A DNA stretch of 15,366 bases from an uncultured Oscillospiraceae bacterium (GCA_902489475.1 CABUAH010000048.1:1-15366), one strand, 5' to 3'; positions 1 to 8,321 are shown, counted from the first letter of the stretch. The notes: generated by a model not told the origin, from the sequence alone. Numbers and translations: made by a program.

Positions 1-331
1 CGTCATAGCTGTATTCTACAATGCAGTTTCCGTTTGAATCAAGTATTGCTATAATATCGCCTTGTAAATTAGTTACATAATAATACTCTGTGCCGTTAAG
101 CTCAAAGCCTATCGGAGTATCACCGTCATAACGGAAGTACCATGTGTTTACCCCGTCAGTTTGAGCCGTAAGCTTATCTCCGTTCCAGAAATAGTCTAAC
201 TTATAGTTTCCTACCTTCTTGCTTGTGAGGAGTCCGTCTGCATTGTAAGTATAAGTTATCTTTGAACCGTTGGAACGTGTTGCAGATTCTAGTCTTCTGC
301 CCATTGTCCATGTGAAGGTTTTGTTGTATTT
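1..331 (-). pseudogene. Displaced RHS-core 3' fragment (second orphan cassette, runs off the window)
   Basis: Read on the minus strand this segment encodes FTWTMGRRLES, then a YD-type stretch, then YYYVTNLQGDIIAILDSNGN, and continues past the left edge. It is colinear without indels with 3193-3508 of the complete RHS gene, and the first 55 bases are identical. RHS homology begins only a few bases after the stop codon of the lipoprotein gene at 332. There is no promoter and no signal peptide, and no ribosome binding site was seen. It therefore looks like the 5' end of another displaced RHS-core/toxin-tip cassette whose tip and immunity gene lie outside the window. It is open in frame as far as it can be read, so silent cassette and decayed remnant cannot be told apart here. 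Confidence 0.75.
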
Positions 332-793
332 TTACTCCTGTACTATAAAACTATCCTGAAGCTCAACAACAAACATCGCTCCGTCATAGATCACTTCTAC
401 CCTATATATGGGAGCTCCATCAGTGCTGCCCCATATATTTATCTGTATATCTCCACTATAATAGTAATAAACATCTGCGCTAACGCTCATAGGCAAATAT
501 GGCGCTTGGCCAAAGATATCAACCACATCAGACATTGTAGTATTTTCATTCAACATAGATAGCTTCTGAATCAGTTCTTCTGCACTCATCGAGGCAATAA
601 TACCATCACTATATTCATCGATATAATTGTCAGTTACCTTGTTTTCGCTATTAATCATAGATTCATCAACCTCACTATTGGTACTGTCATTAACACTTAT
701 CGTTTCATTTTCATTAGATTGAGTTGTCTTTTCTTCAGCACACCCAACAAAAACAAGCATTGTTGTAATTAATATAAATAATATTTTCTTCAT
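332..793 (-). CDS. Small lipoprotein, putative immunity protein of the displaced RHS cassette
   Basis: 153 aa. The N-terminus is a lipoprotein signal: MKK, a hydrophobic stretch, then LVFVGC with the lipidated Cys at position 18. A low-complexity linker rich in Asn, Ser, Thr and Glu (about 20-65) leads to a small C-terminal domain of about 90 aa. That domain has a helix-like start (SAEELIQKLSMLNENTTMSDVVDIFG) followed by Tyr-rich beta-like strands, a layout reminiscent of SmpA/BLIP-type folds; this fold suggestion is inference. The start ATG at 793 has a GGGAGA ribosome binding site 8 bases upstream. The gene starts 28 bases after the stop of the orphan toxin tip (822), which is the usual immunity-gene position in polymorphic toxin loci. 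The lipid anchor would place the protein outside the membrane. No family was recognised with certainty; the immunity role rests on position, size and anchor. Confidence 0.7.
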   Translation of the reverse strand: MKKILFILITTMLVFVGCAEEKTTQSNENETISVNDSTNSEVDESMINSENKVTDNYIDEYSDGIIASMSAEELIQKLSMLNENTTMSDVVDIFGQAPYLPMSVSADVYYYYSGDIQINIWGSTDGAPIYRVEVIYDGAMFVVELQDSFIVQE

Positions 794-821
794 AAAAGTC
801 TCCCGATTTCAAATTACAAAT

Positions 822-1751
822 TTACCATATTCCATTCCTATAAATTTTAAAGTATCCTACAAAAACGTTATAATTCAATCCTCCACTACTTGAATAATTA
901 CGGTTGGCTTTTTTGGGATCCTTTATTTTCTTTCTAGAAGCATCTAAATTAGTAATTGGATATAAACCTCGTTTATGTGACCAATATCCATCTTTATCTT
1001 GTCTATACCAATGATAATCTCGAAAGATTCCGTTTTTATCAACTGCTAAAACAAGAGCAACACAATATCCTGAACCATATGTAGGACCAGCATATTTACA
1101 GTCCCAAAGATTTAAATAATTTTTACTTACATACTTTAAATCTTTGCTTATTTTCTTTAAATCTGCTTTTAAAGCTGAAATAATTCTTTGTTGTAATGAA
1201 CCAGTATAATGTTCATATGTTTTGCCACTAAGCTCACCAGGCTGTAATCTGTCATCATAAACATTACCATAAATATTTAACGCATATGCATAGCAATTTG
1301 CGTAATGTTGTTTGCTTTTCCAACCAGATGCACTATAAAGTGGCGATTTATTAAAACAACCAGAAACAGTATATTTTCTAGATTGAAGTGTATATTTAAA
1401 CATATATCCATCCGGATCACAATACATCACCGGATCATTCTCACAATACGAAAACAGATTATAAACGCCATCTAAAATCATCTCCGGCTCATCCGCATTA
1501 ATAAATCTACCCGTATTAGCGTCATAATATCTGCTCTGGAGATAATATAAATCAGTATCGCTGTCATAGTAGTATCCACGGTAACGCAAAGGGTTATCAT
1601 ACGCTATGGTATCTGTAGCTTTTGTGACGGTGCAGTTGCCCCACGCATCATATTCATATTCTGCTACGCAAGTTCCATTGCTATTTAAAATAGCTATAAT
1701 GTCTCCCTGCAAATTGGTTACATAATAATACTCTGTGCCGTCAAACTCCAA
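822..1751 (-). CDS. Displaced RHS-core fragment fused to a putative cysteine-hydrolase toxin tip
   Basis: The open frame is 309 aa from a TTG codon, but RHS homology continues upstream to about 1829, where an in-frame TAA interrupts it, and no ATG start exists. Residues 1-115 are the RHS-core end: YYYVTNLQGDIIAI, PLRYRGYYYDSDTDLYYLQ, YYDANTGRFINADEP, then the DPDG boundary. Residues 116-309 are a tip unlike that of the complete protein. The tip has NCYAYAL with Cys153 as candidate nucleophile, then DYHWYRQ with His247, WSHK (His259) and an Asp at 270. This Cys-His order with a HWYRQ..WSHK block suggests a papain-like or NlpC-like cysteine hydrolase, which is inference. Lacking signal peptide, promoter and credible start, it is probably a silent tip reservoir that becomes active when recombined onto the full RHS gene. 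The lipoprotein at 332-793 is its likely immunity partner. Confidence 0.7.
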   Translation of the reverse strand: MEFDGTEYYYVTNLQGDIIAILNSNGTCVAEYEYDAWGNCTVTKATDTIAYDNPLRYRGYYYDSDTDLYYLQSRYYDANTGRFINADEPEMILDGVYNLFSYCENDPVMYCDPDGYMFKYTLQSRKYTVSGCFNKSPLYSASGWKSKQHYANCYAYALNIYGNVYDDRLQPGELSGKTYEHYTGSLQQRIISALKADLKKISKDLKYVSKNYLNLWDCKYAGPTYGSGYCVALVLAVDKNGIFRDYHWYRQDKDGYWSHKRGLYPITNLDASRKKIKDPKKANRNYSSSGGLNYNVFVGYFKIYRNGIW

Positions 1752-1829
1752 GCCAATAGGTGTATCACCGTCATAACGGAAGTACCATGTGTTTCCGTTA
1801 TCGGTTTGAGCTGTTAGCTTATCTCGTTA
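1427..1829 (-). repeat. RHS-core repeat copy shared with the complete RHS gene
   Basis: This segment is a diverged copy of 2987-3373 in the complete gene. It includes a 48-bp stretch (1533-1580) identical to 3080-3127, coding for the YYYDSDTDLYYLQS block. Homology starts within about 14 bases of the stop of the membrane immunity gene at 1843 and fades at the DPDG boundary, where the two toxin tips diverge. This is the pattern expected if tips are exchanged by homologous recombination in the conserved RHS end. Confidence 0.8.
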
Positions 1830-1842
1830 TAGATATATAACA

Positions 1843-2349
1843 TTAATTATTAAAATACCAAGTTTCAAAAATATAATAATTTCCGCTTTCTTCATCTTGC
1901 CTTACGTTTATATACATGATTTCATCAGCCAGTTCCTTGTTACCTATCGGCAGACCGAACAGAAATCCCACATCATATTTTACAACGTATTTCTCGCCTA
2001 CATCGAAGCCAAAATCTTCTTCTAAATCCTCATCTGTATCATCAGGCATAAGTTCAATACTTTCTAATTTACACCAAAGAAGATTTGAAAATGTGTACTC
2101 AAACATACTCTCTTCATAACCCGGCTCGCCGAAATGGGCTAATATTTCCTTTTTCGGATTTCTTTCGTCAATTGCTTCGATATAATATTCTATAACCTTT
2201 TCCGGTGTATCAAATTTCGGCTCGTCATAAGGTAAATTCCACTTGATAATAGGTATAATTATCTTAAATATCAAAAATAATGCTAAAAGTGACATTATTA
2301 CTATAAACAAAACCTTATTTCTTGTCTTCCAATAACTCCAATATTTCAT
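1843..2349 (-). CDS. Single-pass membrane protein, putative immunity protein of the RHS toxin tip
   Basis: 168 aa from ATG 2349, chosen because AGAGGTG lies just upstream. Longer open frames reaching 2466 only overlap the end of the RHS gene. Residues 12-35 form one strong hydrophobic segment after a basic N-terminus (KYWSYWKTRNK), so the C-terminal domain should lie outside the membrane. That domain begins FDTPEKVIEYYIEAID, resembling the start of small extracytoplasmic NTF2-like or DUF4829-type domains (inference). It is acidic, with DDTDEDLEED near 103-112, as is common in immunity proteins that cover a basic toxin. The gene begins 25 bases after the RHS stop codon and is probably co-transcribed with it. 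The immunity role is inferred from position, size, acidity and topology; no family was recognised firmly. Confidence 0.72.
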   Translation of the reverse strand: MKYWSYWKTRNKVLFIVIMSLLALFLIFKIIIPIIKWNLPYDEPKFDTPEKVIEYYIEAIDERNPKKEILAHFGEPGYEESMFEYTFSNLLWCKLESIELMPDDTDEDLEEDFGFDVGEKYVVKYDVGFLFGLPIGNKELADEIMYINVRQDEESGNYYIFETWYFNN

Positions 2350-2374
2350 AAAAACACCTCTAAAAACTATATTT

Positions 2375-5300
2375 TTATCTCCATGTGGCATACGTATCAA
2401 TATGAATTGCATAAACAACCCATCCTTTTTTCCAGCCATTTTTTTTCCAGTTTGTGGTTCGATCAACTAATTCTCTAAAATCTGGATCTGTATGTTGACC
2501 ATACTTGACTTCAATACCTTTCTTTTTTGTATTACTTATCTCGTATATTATAGCTGCATGAGATATATTTTTTTCTCCTTTGTCAGTGTTAAAAAACAAT
2601 AAATCACCCACACCCAGTTTATTATAAAACTTCTTTACATCTTTATCACTTTTGATAGTATATCTTGTGTACCTACTAATACTTTCACATACATATGAAT
2701 ACAATGATAAGGCTTGTGCCCACGGTTTTGTAAAGTAAAACACATTGATACCTGATCGTTTACCACAATACCAATCATTATTCATTGGAAAACCACCAGC
2801 ACGCATACATTGAGATACAAAATTAGTGCAATCTCCGCCCTTTCCATCTAAATTAGGATAACTAGAATTATGCCCCTTTGTCCATCTTTTTATATACCTT
2901 TTAACTTCACTTCTGTTATACGCTTTCTTACTAGTAACTTTTCTGCTAGCATAACCTGATTTATCAATACTATTTACACAATCATTATTACAATACGAGA
3001 AAAGATTATAAACACCATATTGTATCAATTGTGGCTCATCCGCATTAATAAACCTGCCGGTATTAGCATCGTAATAACGGCTCTGGAGATAATATAAATC
3101 AGTATCGCTGTCATAGTAGTATCCACGATAACGAAGCGGATTTATGTAAGCTATAGTATTTGTATCCCTAATTATTGTACAATTTCCCCATGCGTCATAG
3201 CTGTATTCTACAATGCAGTTTCCGTTTGAATCAAGTATTGCTATAATGTCACCTTGGAGATTTGTTACATAATAATACTCTGTGCCGTTAAGCTCAAAGC
3301 CTATCGGAGTATCTCCGTCATAACGGAAGTACATTGTGTTTCCGCCCCATGTTTGAGCTGTAAGCTTGTTGCCTTTCCAGTAATATTTGAATGGTACGTT
3401 ATTTATCGTTTTGCCTGTTCTTAAACCGTCAGCGTTATAGGTATAGCTTATCGTTATTCCGTCCGAACGTGTCGCAGACTCAAGCCTCCTGCCCATTGTC
3501 CATGTGAACTGTGTGCCGTTGTAGTAAGTTAATGGGTTTCCTATATCATCATATGTTATCGTGTTGCCATTGTATGCAGTAAGTAAATCTTTCCAGTTTG
3601 AATCTCCGTAGGTGTAAGTATCAGTTTCACCGTATACTCCGTTTGTGAAATGCCTTACTTCGGTTATATTTCCGCCTTTATCATAAATATAATCTTTACC
3701 TGTGCCTACAGTTATGTCAACTTCTGTTTGCAATTGACTCGCTTCATCATACACATACCATATATTGTTTACTTCCGATATATTTCCATAAGCGTCATAA
3801 CCATAATTTATAGTTTTATCATATCCGCCTGTGTATGTAATCTCATCTACTCTGTCAGAAGTTTGATTTGCACTCGGAGAGTAATATGTATATTCCTTAT
3901 TATACAGCGCCTGCTTTGAATTTGCATACTCATTATCCTCGGCATCATGCGATATTTTATACATACTCTCACTAGACGTTCTTCCGAACTTATCAGTTTC
4001 TGTAAGATATGTAGAATAACGTCCGTTTTCAGACTCCCAGTAAGTTCTGTTCTTGTCCTCTTCAGAAGCTGTCTTTGTGATTATGGTATCGCTGTTTACT
4101 ACCTCAATATCTTCATCTTCCGTGCTGTAAAGCTTGTGATATACATCGTCACCTGTTTCTTCGGTTACAGCGTTTCCGTCTGCATCTGTTGTATAGCTTG
4201 TAACTCTTCCCGAAACATTGTCGTTTACTGATTGCAGCTCACCGTACTCATTGTAATTGTAGCTGTACAGAGTTGTACCGTCTTGTTTAATGCTTGCCCT
4301 GTTATTATCGTCGTTATACTCATAATCTACAGTCTGACCGTTTCCGTATTGAGTTTTTGTTAAGGTTCCATTGCTGTTGTAGCTGTAATTTACCAAACTC
4401 TGATTTCCGGCCTTAATGGATTCAAGCAGTCCGAACTCTGTATATCCGAAAACATAATCAAATCCATTGTGAGATATTTTGCTTAATCTGTCGCCTGCAT
4501 CATACAAATACGAATTCTCAATAGCAGTTCCGTTGCTTAAGCCCGAAACATTCTGTGATACTTTAGTTACGTTCCCTGCATTGTCATATGTGTAATTTAT
4601 CGGGTTGTTATTAACATTTACTGAATTTAAATTACCCGTATTTTCATCATAATCATATGAAGTTTTAGTTCCTATGGAATCGGTTGAAGACTTCAAATAA
4701 TTTCCGCTGGTAGAATACTCGTTGCTTTCCTTGAGAGAAACTCCGTCTATTACTGTTTCACTGGATATATCATTGCCGTATTTGTCAATTACACTTACTG
4801 TTTTTACACCATCAGCTTCATCTATTGTAGTTTTACTTCCGTCAGAACCTATCGAAGTTGTCGGCTCAGGCTCAGTTTCCTCTTCGCTTTCTTCCTCTGT
4901 TGTTTCCTCCTCAGCTGTTTCAACAATGCTTTCGCCTTTATACATAACTATTCCGTCAAAGCAAGCTTCGTTGATCTGACCTGAATAATTCAGTACTATA
5001 AGTATCGAGGTAAAAGTACCCTTTGCCTGAACATTTTTCATTGCATACTGCCAATCTGTGCAATACGGATTGAAGGAAACTGTTTCCGAACTGGAGATAT
5101 TTCCGTTGTTAAGGAACAAAACCATTATATTAAACGGATTTTGCGGTGAAGCGGTTGCCTTTGTCCAGCCGCCTACGTCAAATGTATCCCCCGCTTGACC
5201 CGATACGCTGATTTCCTGCGTTATAGAACCGTTTTGACCGGGATGGCCGTTTATTTCAACAGAACCATTATTCTTATCGCCAGGATGTCCGCAGCCATAC

Positions 5301-7864
5301 CATCTCAGATCTGTATCGCCATCTATAGCCCATCCTGACAAGCCTCCTTCCATCTCTCCGTTTGTAATAAGGTTGGTTTCACTTTTTCTATGTTCATAAG
5401 TGTTTACAAGGCTGTTTACACCGTGAAACTCCGTACTCTTGGCATATTCATTTACAGTTACAGCCCCCTGGGAGTTATGTGTTGAGATCAGATCTCCGTC
5501 TGCGCTGAAAACTAAAGTTTCGCTGTCACCTGTGCTGTTATTAATATATTTTGTCTGATAAGGAGAGTATTCAATGGATATATCTCCTCCCTTAGTTCCC
5601 TCACTTCCGTATTCAGTTATAGCTGTTACTTTTTTAGGTAAGTTTATCGAATCGCTGGTATACTCAAAGCTTACCTTATATCCGTCGGTATTACTTGCGG
5701 AGATCAAGCAGTTGTTATCCCAGCTGTAGCTTACTGACTTGCCGTCAGGGTATGTTACCCTTGAAGTTGCGCTGTTATACTCATATGATACCTTTTTTAT
5801 AACAGTATCTGTATTTCCATAGTATGAAATATCCGTAAGCTTGCTGCCTGTATAATTGAAATCGTACTTTCTTCCCAATCCGTCCTTTATATAATCTATT
5901 TCCAGAAGCTGCGTATAATCACCGTTGTAAGCTATTTCTATTGACGGTTTTGCATTTGAATTGGTATCTGTTATTATTATCAGTCTGCCGTATTGGTCAA
6001 AGCGGTACTCGTACTCGCTTGGATCAGTAACCGTTATATTTACATAGTCGCTTGTGCTTGTTCCGTTATTTTTAAGAGTATATCCTCTTTCGCTTCGGTC
6101 AATATACTCCTCTGTTTCCTCATCATAGTCGAAGTATACAGTGCTTCCGTCCTCGCATATGTACGTATAAAACTTGTTTTTTCCCGAATCAGACGTATAG
6201 CTTATCATCTGATTGTAGTTTGTTCTGACGCTTGATCCAAACGGACTGCTCTGAAGCTTATTCAGGTTGTATATCATTGAGATATTTACAGGCATAACAT
6301 TTCCATCCACGCCTATATCTTCTCTTGTTAGTGTTAGATTTCCCGAAAAATCATTTATTGTTGCTGTTCCCGCTCTGCCGATATCTACGGATCTGCTGTT
6401 TTCCAGCTGTGCAGACGATATTGTAGTATACTCTACAGATATATACGGTATATTCTCCGATTCAGCTGAGTTCGCAGAATAAAACATCGACTGATTATTT
6501 TGAGCATAAGGAGATGAAAGCTTTATTCCGTAATTGTCTTCGCCGTTAAACCAGTCATACGCCGTATCAGTTATATCCCAATATACCCATGAATCCGTTT
6601 GAGCCGGCACACTGCACACGTCAAGTATTGTGCTGCCAACTGTCGGAGGGTTTTCTTTAACCGTATCACTTTCCCATTCCGATGTTATTCTGTACGCATT
6701 TATTTTATTGCTCTTATTGTCCGATGTCTTTAAGTTCAGCTTTGCATTAGATATCGACCATTGCTTATCCATTGATGGAAGTCTTTTAAACCTTATATAT
6801 GCGTCCATCACGCAGTTTCTGTTTGCACCTGCGCCTACATACAAATTCGGATTACTTGATAAATCAACAGGAGCTGCACTTATAACCGATGTATCTGTTA
6901 CAAAAGTATCACTTTGTTTTGTCTGAACCGTCGGGTCGATAGTTACGGGATATGCTCTTTCCCCGTCTGTCAGCCACTCATGACTCGGTTCATACGTCAA
7001 GACATACTCCGAGCCGTCTTTTTCAAGTGTTGTCTCGATCTCGTCTGAAAACTCAAAGTTTTCATCATACATATACGGTGCAGGAATAACGAAAACACCC
7101 TGATCGTTTTCATCTAGCAATTCAATAGAGTTATCCTGCTGAAGCTCTGCCGTTAAACCGTTTGCTTTAATTATAAACGAATACATCTGATTTTTTTCAG
7201 GAGCTTTATTAAGTATTATATTTTCCTTTAATCCGCTTCCTGAGAATATATACTCGACCTTATCCGCATCGTCATGTGTATACTCCACCTTTCCGTCAAG
7301 CACGGAATCGGACACATAATCATCCAAGCAGTACTCTTTTAATTCTTCTTCGCTGTTACCGGTTATATTCTTTTTTTCGTTTATCTTTTCCGATGTTGAC
7401 GAAATTAAATCAACCGGGGTAATAGACACCGTATATCCGTCAGATTTGACCTCAACACCGTTTTGCTCATCAATATTTTCAGGCAATAAAACCTGCATAT
7501 TTGAGCCGTTTTGATTGCTTTCATAGTTCTTTGTTTCCGTATTAAATGCAAGGCGGTTGTCGTATTCCTCCCACGCTTCTTTTTCCTCATCATAAAAATG
7601 AACAGGAGCTGCTGAAACTACAGCTATTCTGCTGCCGTCTGACTGCTCAAAAGTTTTGCTGTATTCTGTTCTTAAATTCTCTATTTCGCCTGTGATGTAT
7701 GCAGGTTCTATCTCTGCAACCTGCTCGGGTTCTGTATACCCCGTAACCGTTTCAGCAGTATTATTGTCGTCAATAGCAGCTGCTACCGCCTGCGGTACAG
7801 TTCCTGTTGCAATAAGTGCTGTCATTGTCAAAAGACTTATTACTCTGCTTTTAATTTTTCTCAT
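2375..7864 (-). CDS. Secreted RHS/YD-repeat polymorphic toxin with an Amidase_6-like C-terminal tip
   Basis: 1829 aa, exported by a signal peptide (MRKIKSR, hydrophobic core, cut near AVAAA at about 30). An N-terminal region with the DNRLAF motif and YPVTIDPTV is followed by a DNRLRE-type beta domain (about 310-480). A carbohydrate-binding-like domain begins LITNGEMEGGLSGW (about 833-975), followed by a Glu/Thr-rich linker (about 985-1010). YD repeats extend to the RHS core end, with PLRYRG at 1576 and the NADEP block near 1610. After IDKSGYA (1634-1640) the tip of about 190 aa carries YNRSEVKRYIKRW, GGDCTNFVSQCMRAGG (Cys1679), SHAAII (His1769) and QHTD (1790-1793). These are the Cys, His and third-residue blocks of the Amidase_6 branch of the NlpC/P60-like fold. 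In RHS toxins the YD region forms a shell that encloses the tip; here the tip probably cleaves peptidoglycan or another amide-linked target on rival cells. The protein is of WapA-like general type, but I do not call it wapA. Confidence 0.9.
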   Translation of the reverse strand: MRKIKSRVISLLTMTALIATGTVPQAVAAAIDDNNTAETVTGYTEPEQVAEIEPAYITGEIENLRTEYSKTFEQSDGSRIAVVSAAPVHFYDEEKEAWEEYDNRLAFNTETKNYESNQNGSNMQVLLPENIDEQNGVEVKSDGYTVSITPVDLISSTSEKINEKKNITGNSEEELKEYCLDDYVSDSVLDGKVEYTHDDADKVEYIFSGSGLKENIILNKAPEKNQMYSFIIKANGLTAELQQDNSIELLDENDQGVFVIPAPYMYDENFEFSDEIETTLEKDGSEYVLTYEPSHEWLTDGERAYPVTIDPTVQTKQSDTFVTDTSVISAAPVDLSSNPNLYVGAGANRNCVMDAYIRFKRLPSMDKQWSISNAKLNLKTSDNKSNKINAYRITSEWESDTVKENPPTVGSTILDVCSVPAQTDSWVYWDITDTAYDWFNGEDNYGIKLSSPYAQNNQSMFYSANSAESENIPYISVEYTTISSAQLENSRSVDIGRAGTATINDFSGNLTLTREDIGVDGNVMPVNISMIYNLNKLQSSPFGSSVRTNYNQMISYTSDSGKNKFYTYICEDGSTVYFDYDEETEEYIDRSERGYTLKNNGTSTSDYVNITVTDPSEYEYRFDQYGRLIIITDTNSNAKPSIEIAYNGDYTQLLEIDYIKDGLGRKYDFNYTGSKLTDISYYGNTDTVIKKVSYEYNSATSRVTYPDGKSVSYSWDNNCLISASNTDGYKVSFEYTSDSINLPKKVTAITEYGSEGTKGGDISIEYSPYQTKYINNSTGDSETLVFSADGDLISTHNSQGAVTVNEYAKSTEFHGVNSLVNTYEHRKSETNLITNGEMEGGLSGWAIDGDTDLRWYGCGHPGDKNNGSVEINGHPGQNGSITQEISVSGQAGDTFDVGGWTKATASPQNPFNIMVLFLNNGNISSSETVSFNPYCTDWQYAMKNVQAKGTFTSILIVLNYSGQINEACFDGIVMYKGESIVETAEEETTEEESEEETEPEPTTSIGSDGSKTTIDEADGVKTVSVIDKYGNDISSETVIDGVSLKESNEYSTSGNYLKSSTDSIGTKTSYDYDENTGNLNSVNVNNNPINYTYDNAGNVTKVSQNVSGLSNGTAIENSYLYDAGDRLSKISHNGFDYVFGYTEFGLLESIKAGNQSLVNYSYNSNGTLTKTQYGNGQTVDYEYNDDNNRASIKQDGTTLYSYNYNEYGELQSVNDNVSGRVTSYTTDADGNAVTEETGDDVYHKLYSTEDEDIEVVNSDTIITKTASEEDKNRTYWESENGRYSTYLTETDKFGRTSSESMYKISHDAEDNEYANSKQALYNKEYTYYSPSANQTSDRVDEITYTGGYDKTINYGYDAYGNISEVNNIWYVYDEASQLQTEVDITVGTGKDYIYDKGGNITEVRHFTNGVYGETDTYTYGDSNWKDLLTAYNGNTITYDDIGNPLTYYNGTQFTWTMGRRLESATRSDGITISYTYNADGLRTGKTINNVPFKYYWKGNKLTAQTWGGNTMYFRYDGDTPIGFELNGTEYYYVTNLQGDIIAILDSNGNCIVEYSYDAWGNCTIIRDTNTIAYINPLRYRGYYYDSDTDLYYLQSRYYDANTGRFINADEPQLIQYGVYNLFSYCNNDCVNSIDKSGYASRKVTSKKAYNRSEVKRYIKRWTKGHNSSYPNLDGKGGDCTNFVSQCMRAGGFPMNNDWYCGKRSGINVFYFTKPWAQALSLYSYVCESISRYTRYTIKSDKDVKKFYNKLGVGDLLFFNTDKGEKNISHAAIIYEISNTKKKGIEVKYGQHTDPDFRELVDRTTNWKKNGWKKGWVVYAIHIDTYATWR
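2988..3508 (-). repeat. Conserved RHS-core block of the complete gene, duplicated in both orphan cassettes
   Basis: This part of the complete gene is the source-like copy for the two displaced fragments: 3193-3508 matches 1-316, and about 2988-3373 matches 1427-1829. It covers the last YD units and the RHS core terminus just before the toxin tip. Exact stretches of 55 bp (3193-3247 with 1-55) and 48 bp (3080-3127 with 1533-1580) are retained. Confidence 0.8.
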
Positions 7865-7910
7865 ATTCTCTTTCCCCTTTTTTATTATTTGTGATGCTAT
7901 GCTATGTTAT

Positions 7911-7939
7911 ATTTTAACATAATTACCATTTACTGTCAA
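7911..7939 (-). promoter_or_regulatory. Promoter of the RHS toxin gene
   Basis: On the minus strand TTGACA (7934-7939) and TAAAAT (7911-7916) are separated by 17 bases, a near-consensus sigma-A promoter. A purine-rich GGGGAAAGAG (7868-7877) precedes the ATG at 7864 and serves as ribosome binding site. No further promoter was seen within the toxin/immunity block, so the immunity genes and orphan cassettes may depend on read-through from here. Confidence 0.7.
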
Positions 7940-7960
7940 TATTTTTTATTCTAACTATAC

Positions 7961-8007
7961 AAAAACAGCGAGATAACTCTTTCGAGCTAACCCGCTGTTT
8001 TATTTTT
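7961..8007 (-). terminator. Terminator-like hairpin between the redox operon and the RHS locus
   Basis: The AAAACAGCG arm (7962-7970) pairs with CGCTGTTTT (7993-8001), and an imperfect inner stem closes on TTTC. T-rich tracts follow on both sides, so it can act in both directions. On the minus strand it lies downstream of the flavodoxin operon and separates it from the RHS promoter. Confidence 0.7.
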
Positions 8008-8150
8008 ACACTATAATAATAGAATTATACTATGCCAAAGTACTTAAACACTTGCAATATGGCTGTTTACTATGCCAAGATTCAATGTAATTTCATCCAT
8101 GCTGCCCTTTTCGCAGATTATCAGATAACCTCTGAAAGTATTGATCATTT

Positions 8151-8321
8151 TTATTTGAGCTTCATTCCATCCTTGAATGCATTGCCCACTGTTTCTCCCA
8201 TTTTAACATAAACATTGCGAATCGGATCAAAGGAGATCGGACAGAGCTTTTCGGGATCAATAGTGCCATCATCACTCAAAATTTTCTCATCCGCACTTAT
8301 GTTTACTGATTCAAATTTGAT
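8151..8321 (-). pseudogene. C-terminal remnant of a probable flavin reductase family protein
   Basis: The minus-strand frame is open from a stop at 8322-8324 to TAA at 8151. It encodes FESVNISADEKILSDDG, TIDPEKLCPISFDP and GETVGNAFKDGMKLK. The IDPxKLxPISFDP...GExVGxAFxDGxKLK pattern resembles the C-terminus of FMN-binding split-barrel flavin reductases (recognised from memory, not searched). Only 56 codons remain, there is no start codon in a suitable place, and the fragment overlaps the last codons of the flavodoxin gene in another frame. The simplest reading is that a deletion joined the end of the flavodoxin gene to the tail of a former neighbouring flavin reductase gene. The stretch 8008-8150 beyond it holds nothing I can support. 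Confidence 0.5.

Noticed and set aside
2350..2466. Longer start of the membrane immunity gene, overlapping the RHS gene
   Set aside because: The extension is the RHS 3' end read in another frame; the ATG at 2349 has its own ribosome binding site and is followed by a normal membrane anchor.
3650..7922. Several plus-strand open frames of 70-100 codons across the RHS gene
   Set aside because: They are antisense to a long, continuous, domain-consistent coding frame and have no promoters or ribosome binding sites of their own.
8044..8148. Minus-strand frame of 34 codons directly after the flavin reductase remnant
   Set aside because: It starts with ATG but has no clear ribosome binding site and no recognisable motif; it lies just before the terminator and may be chance or a further remnant.
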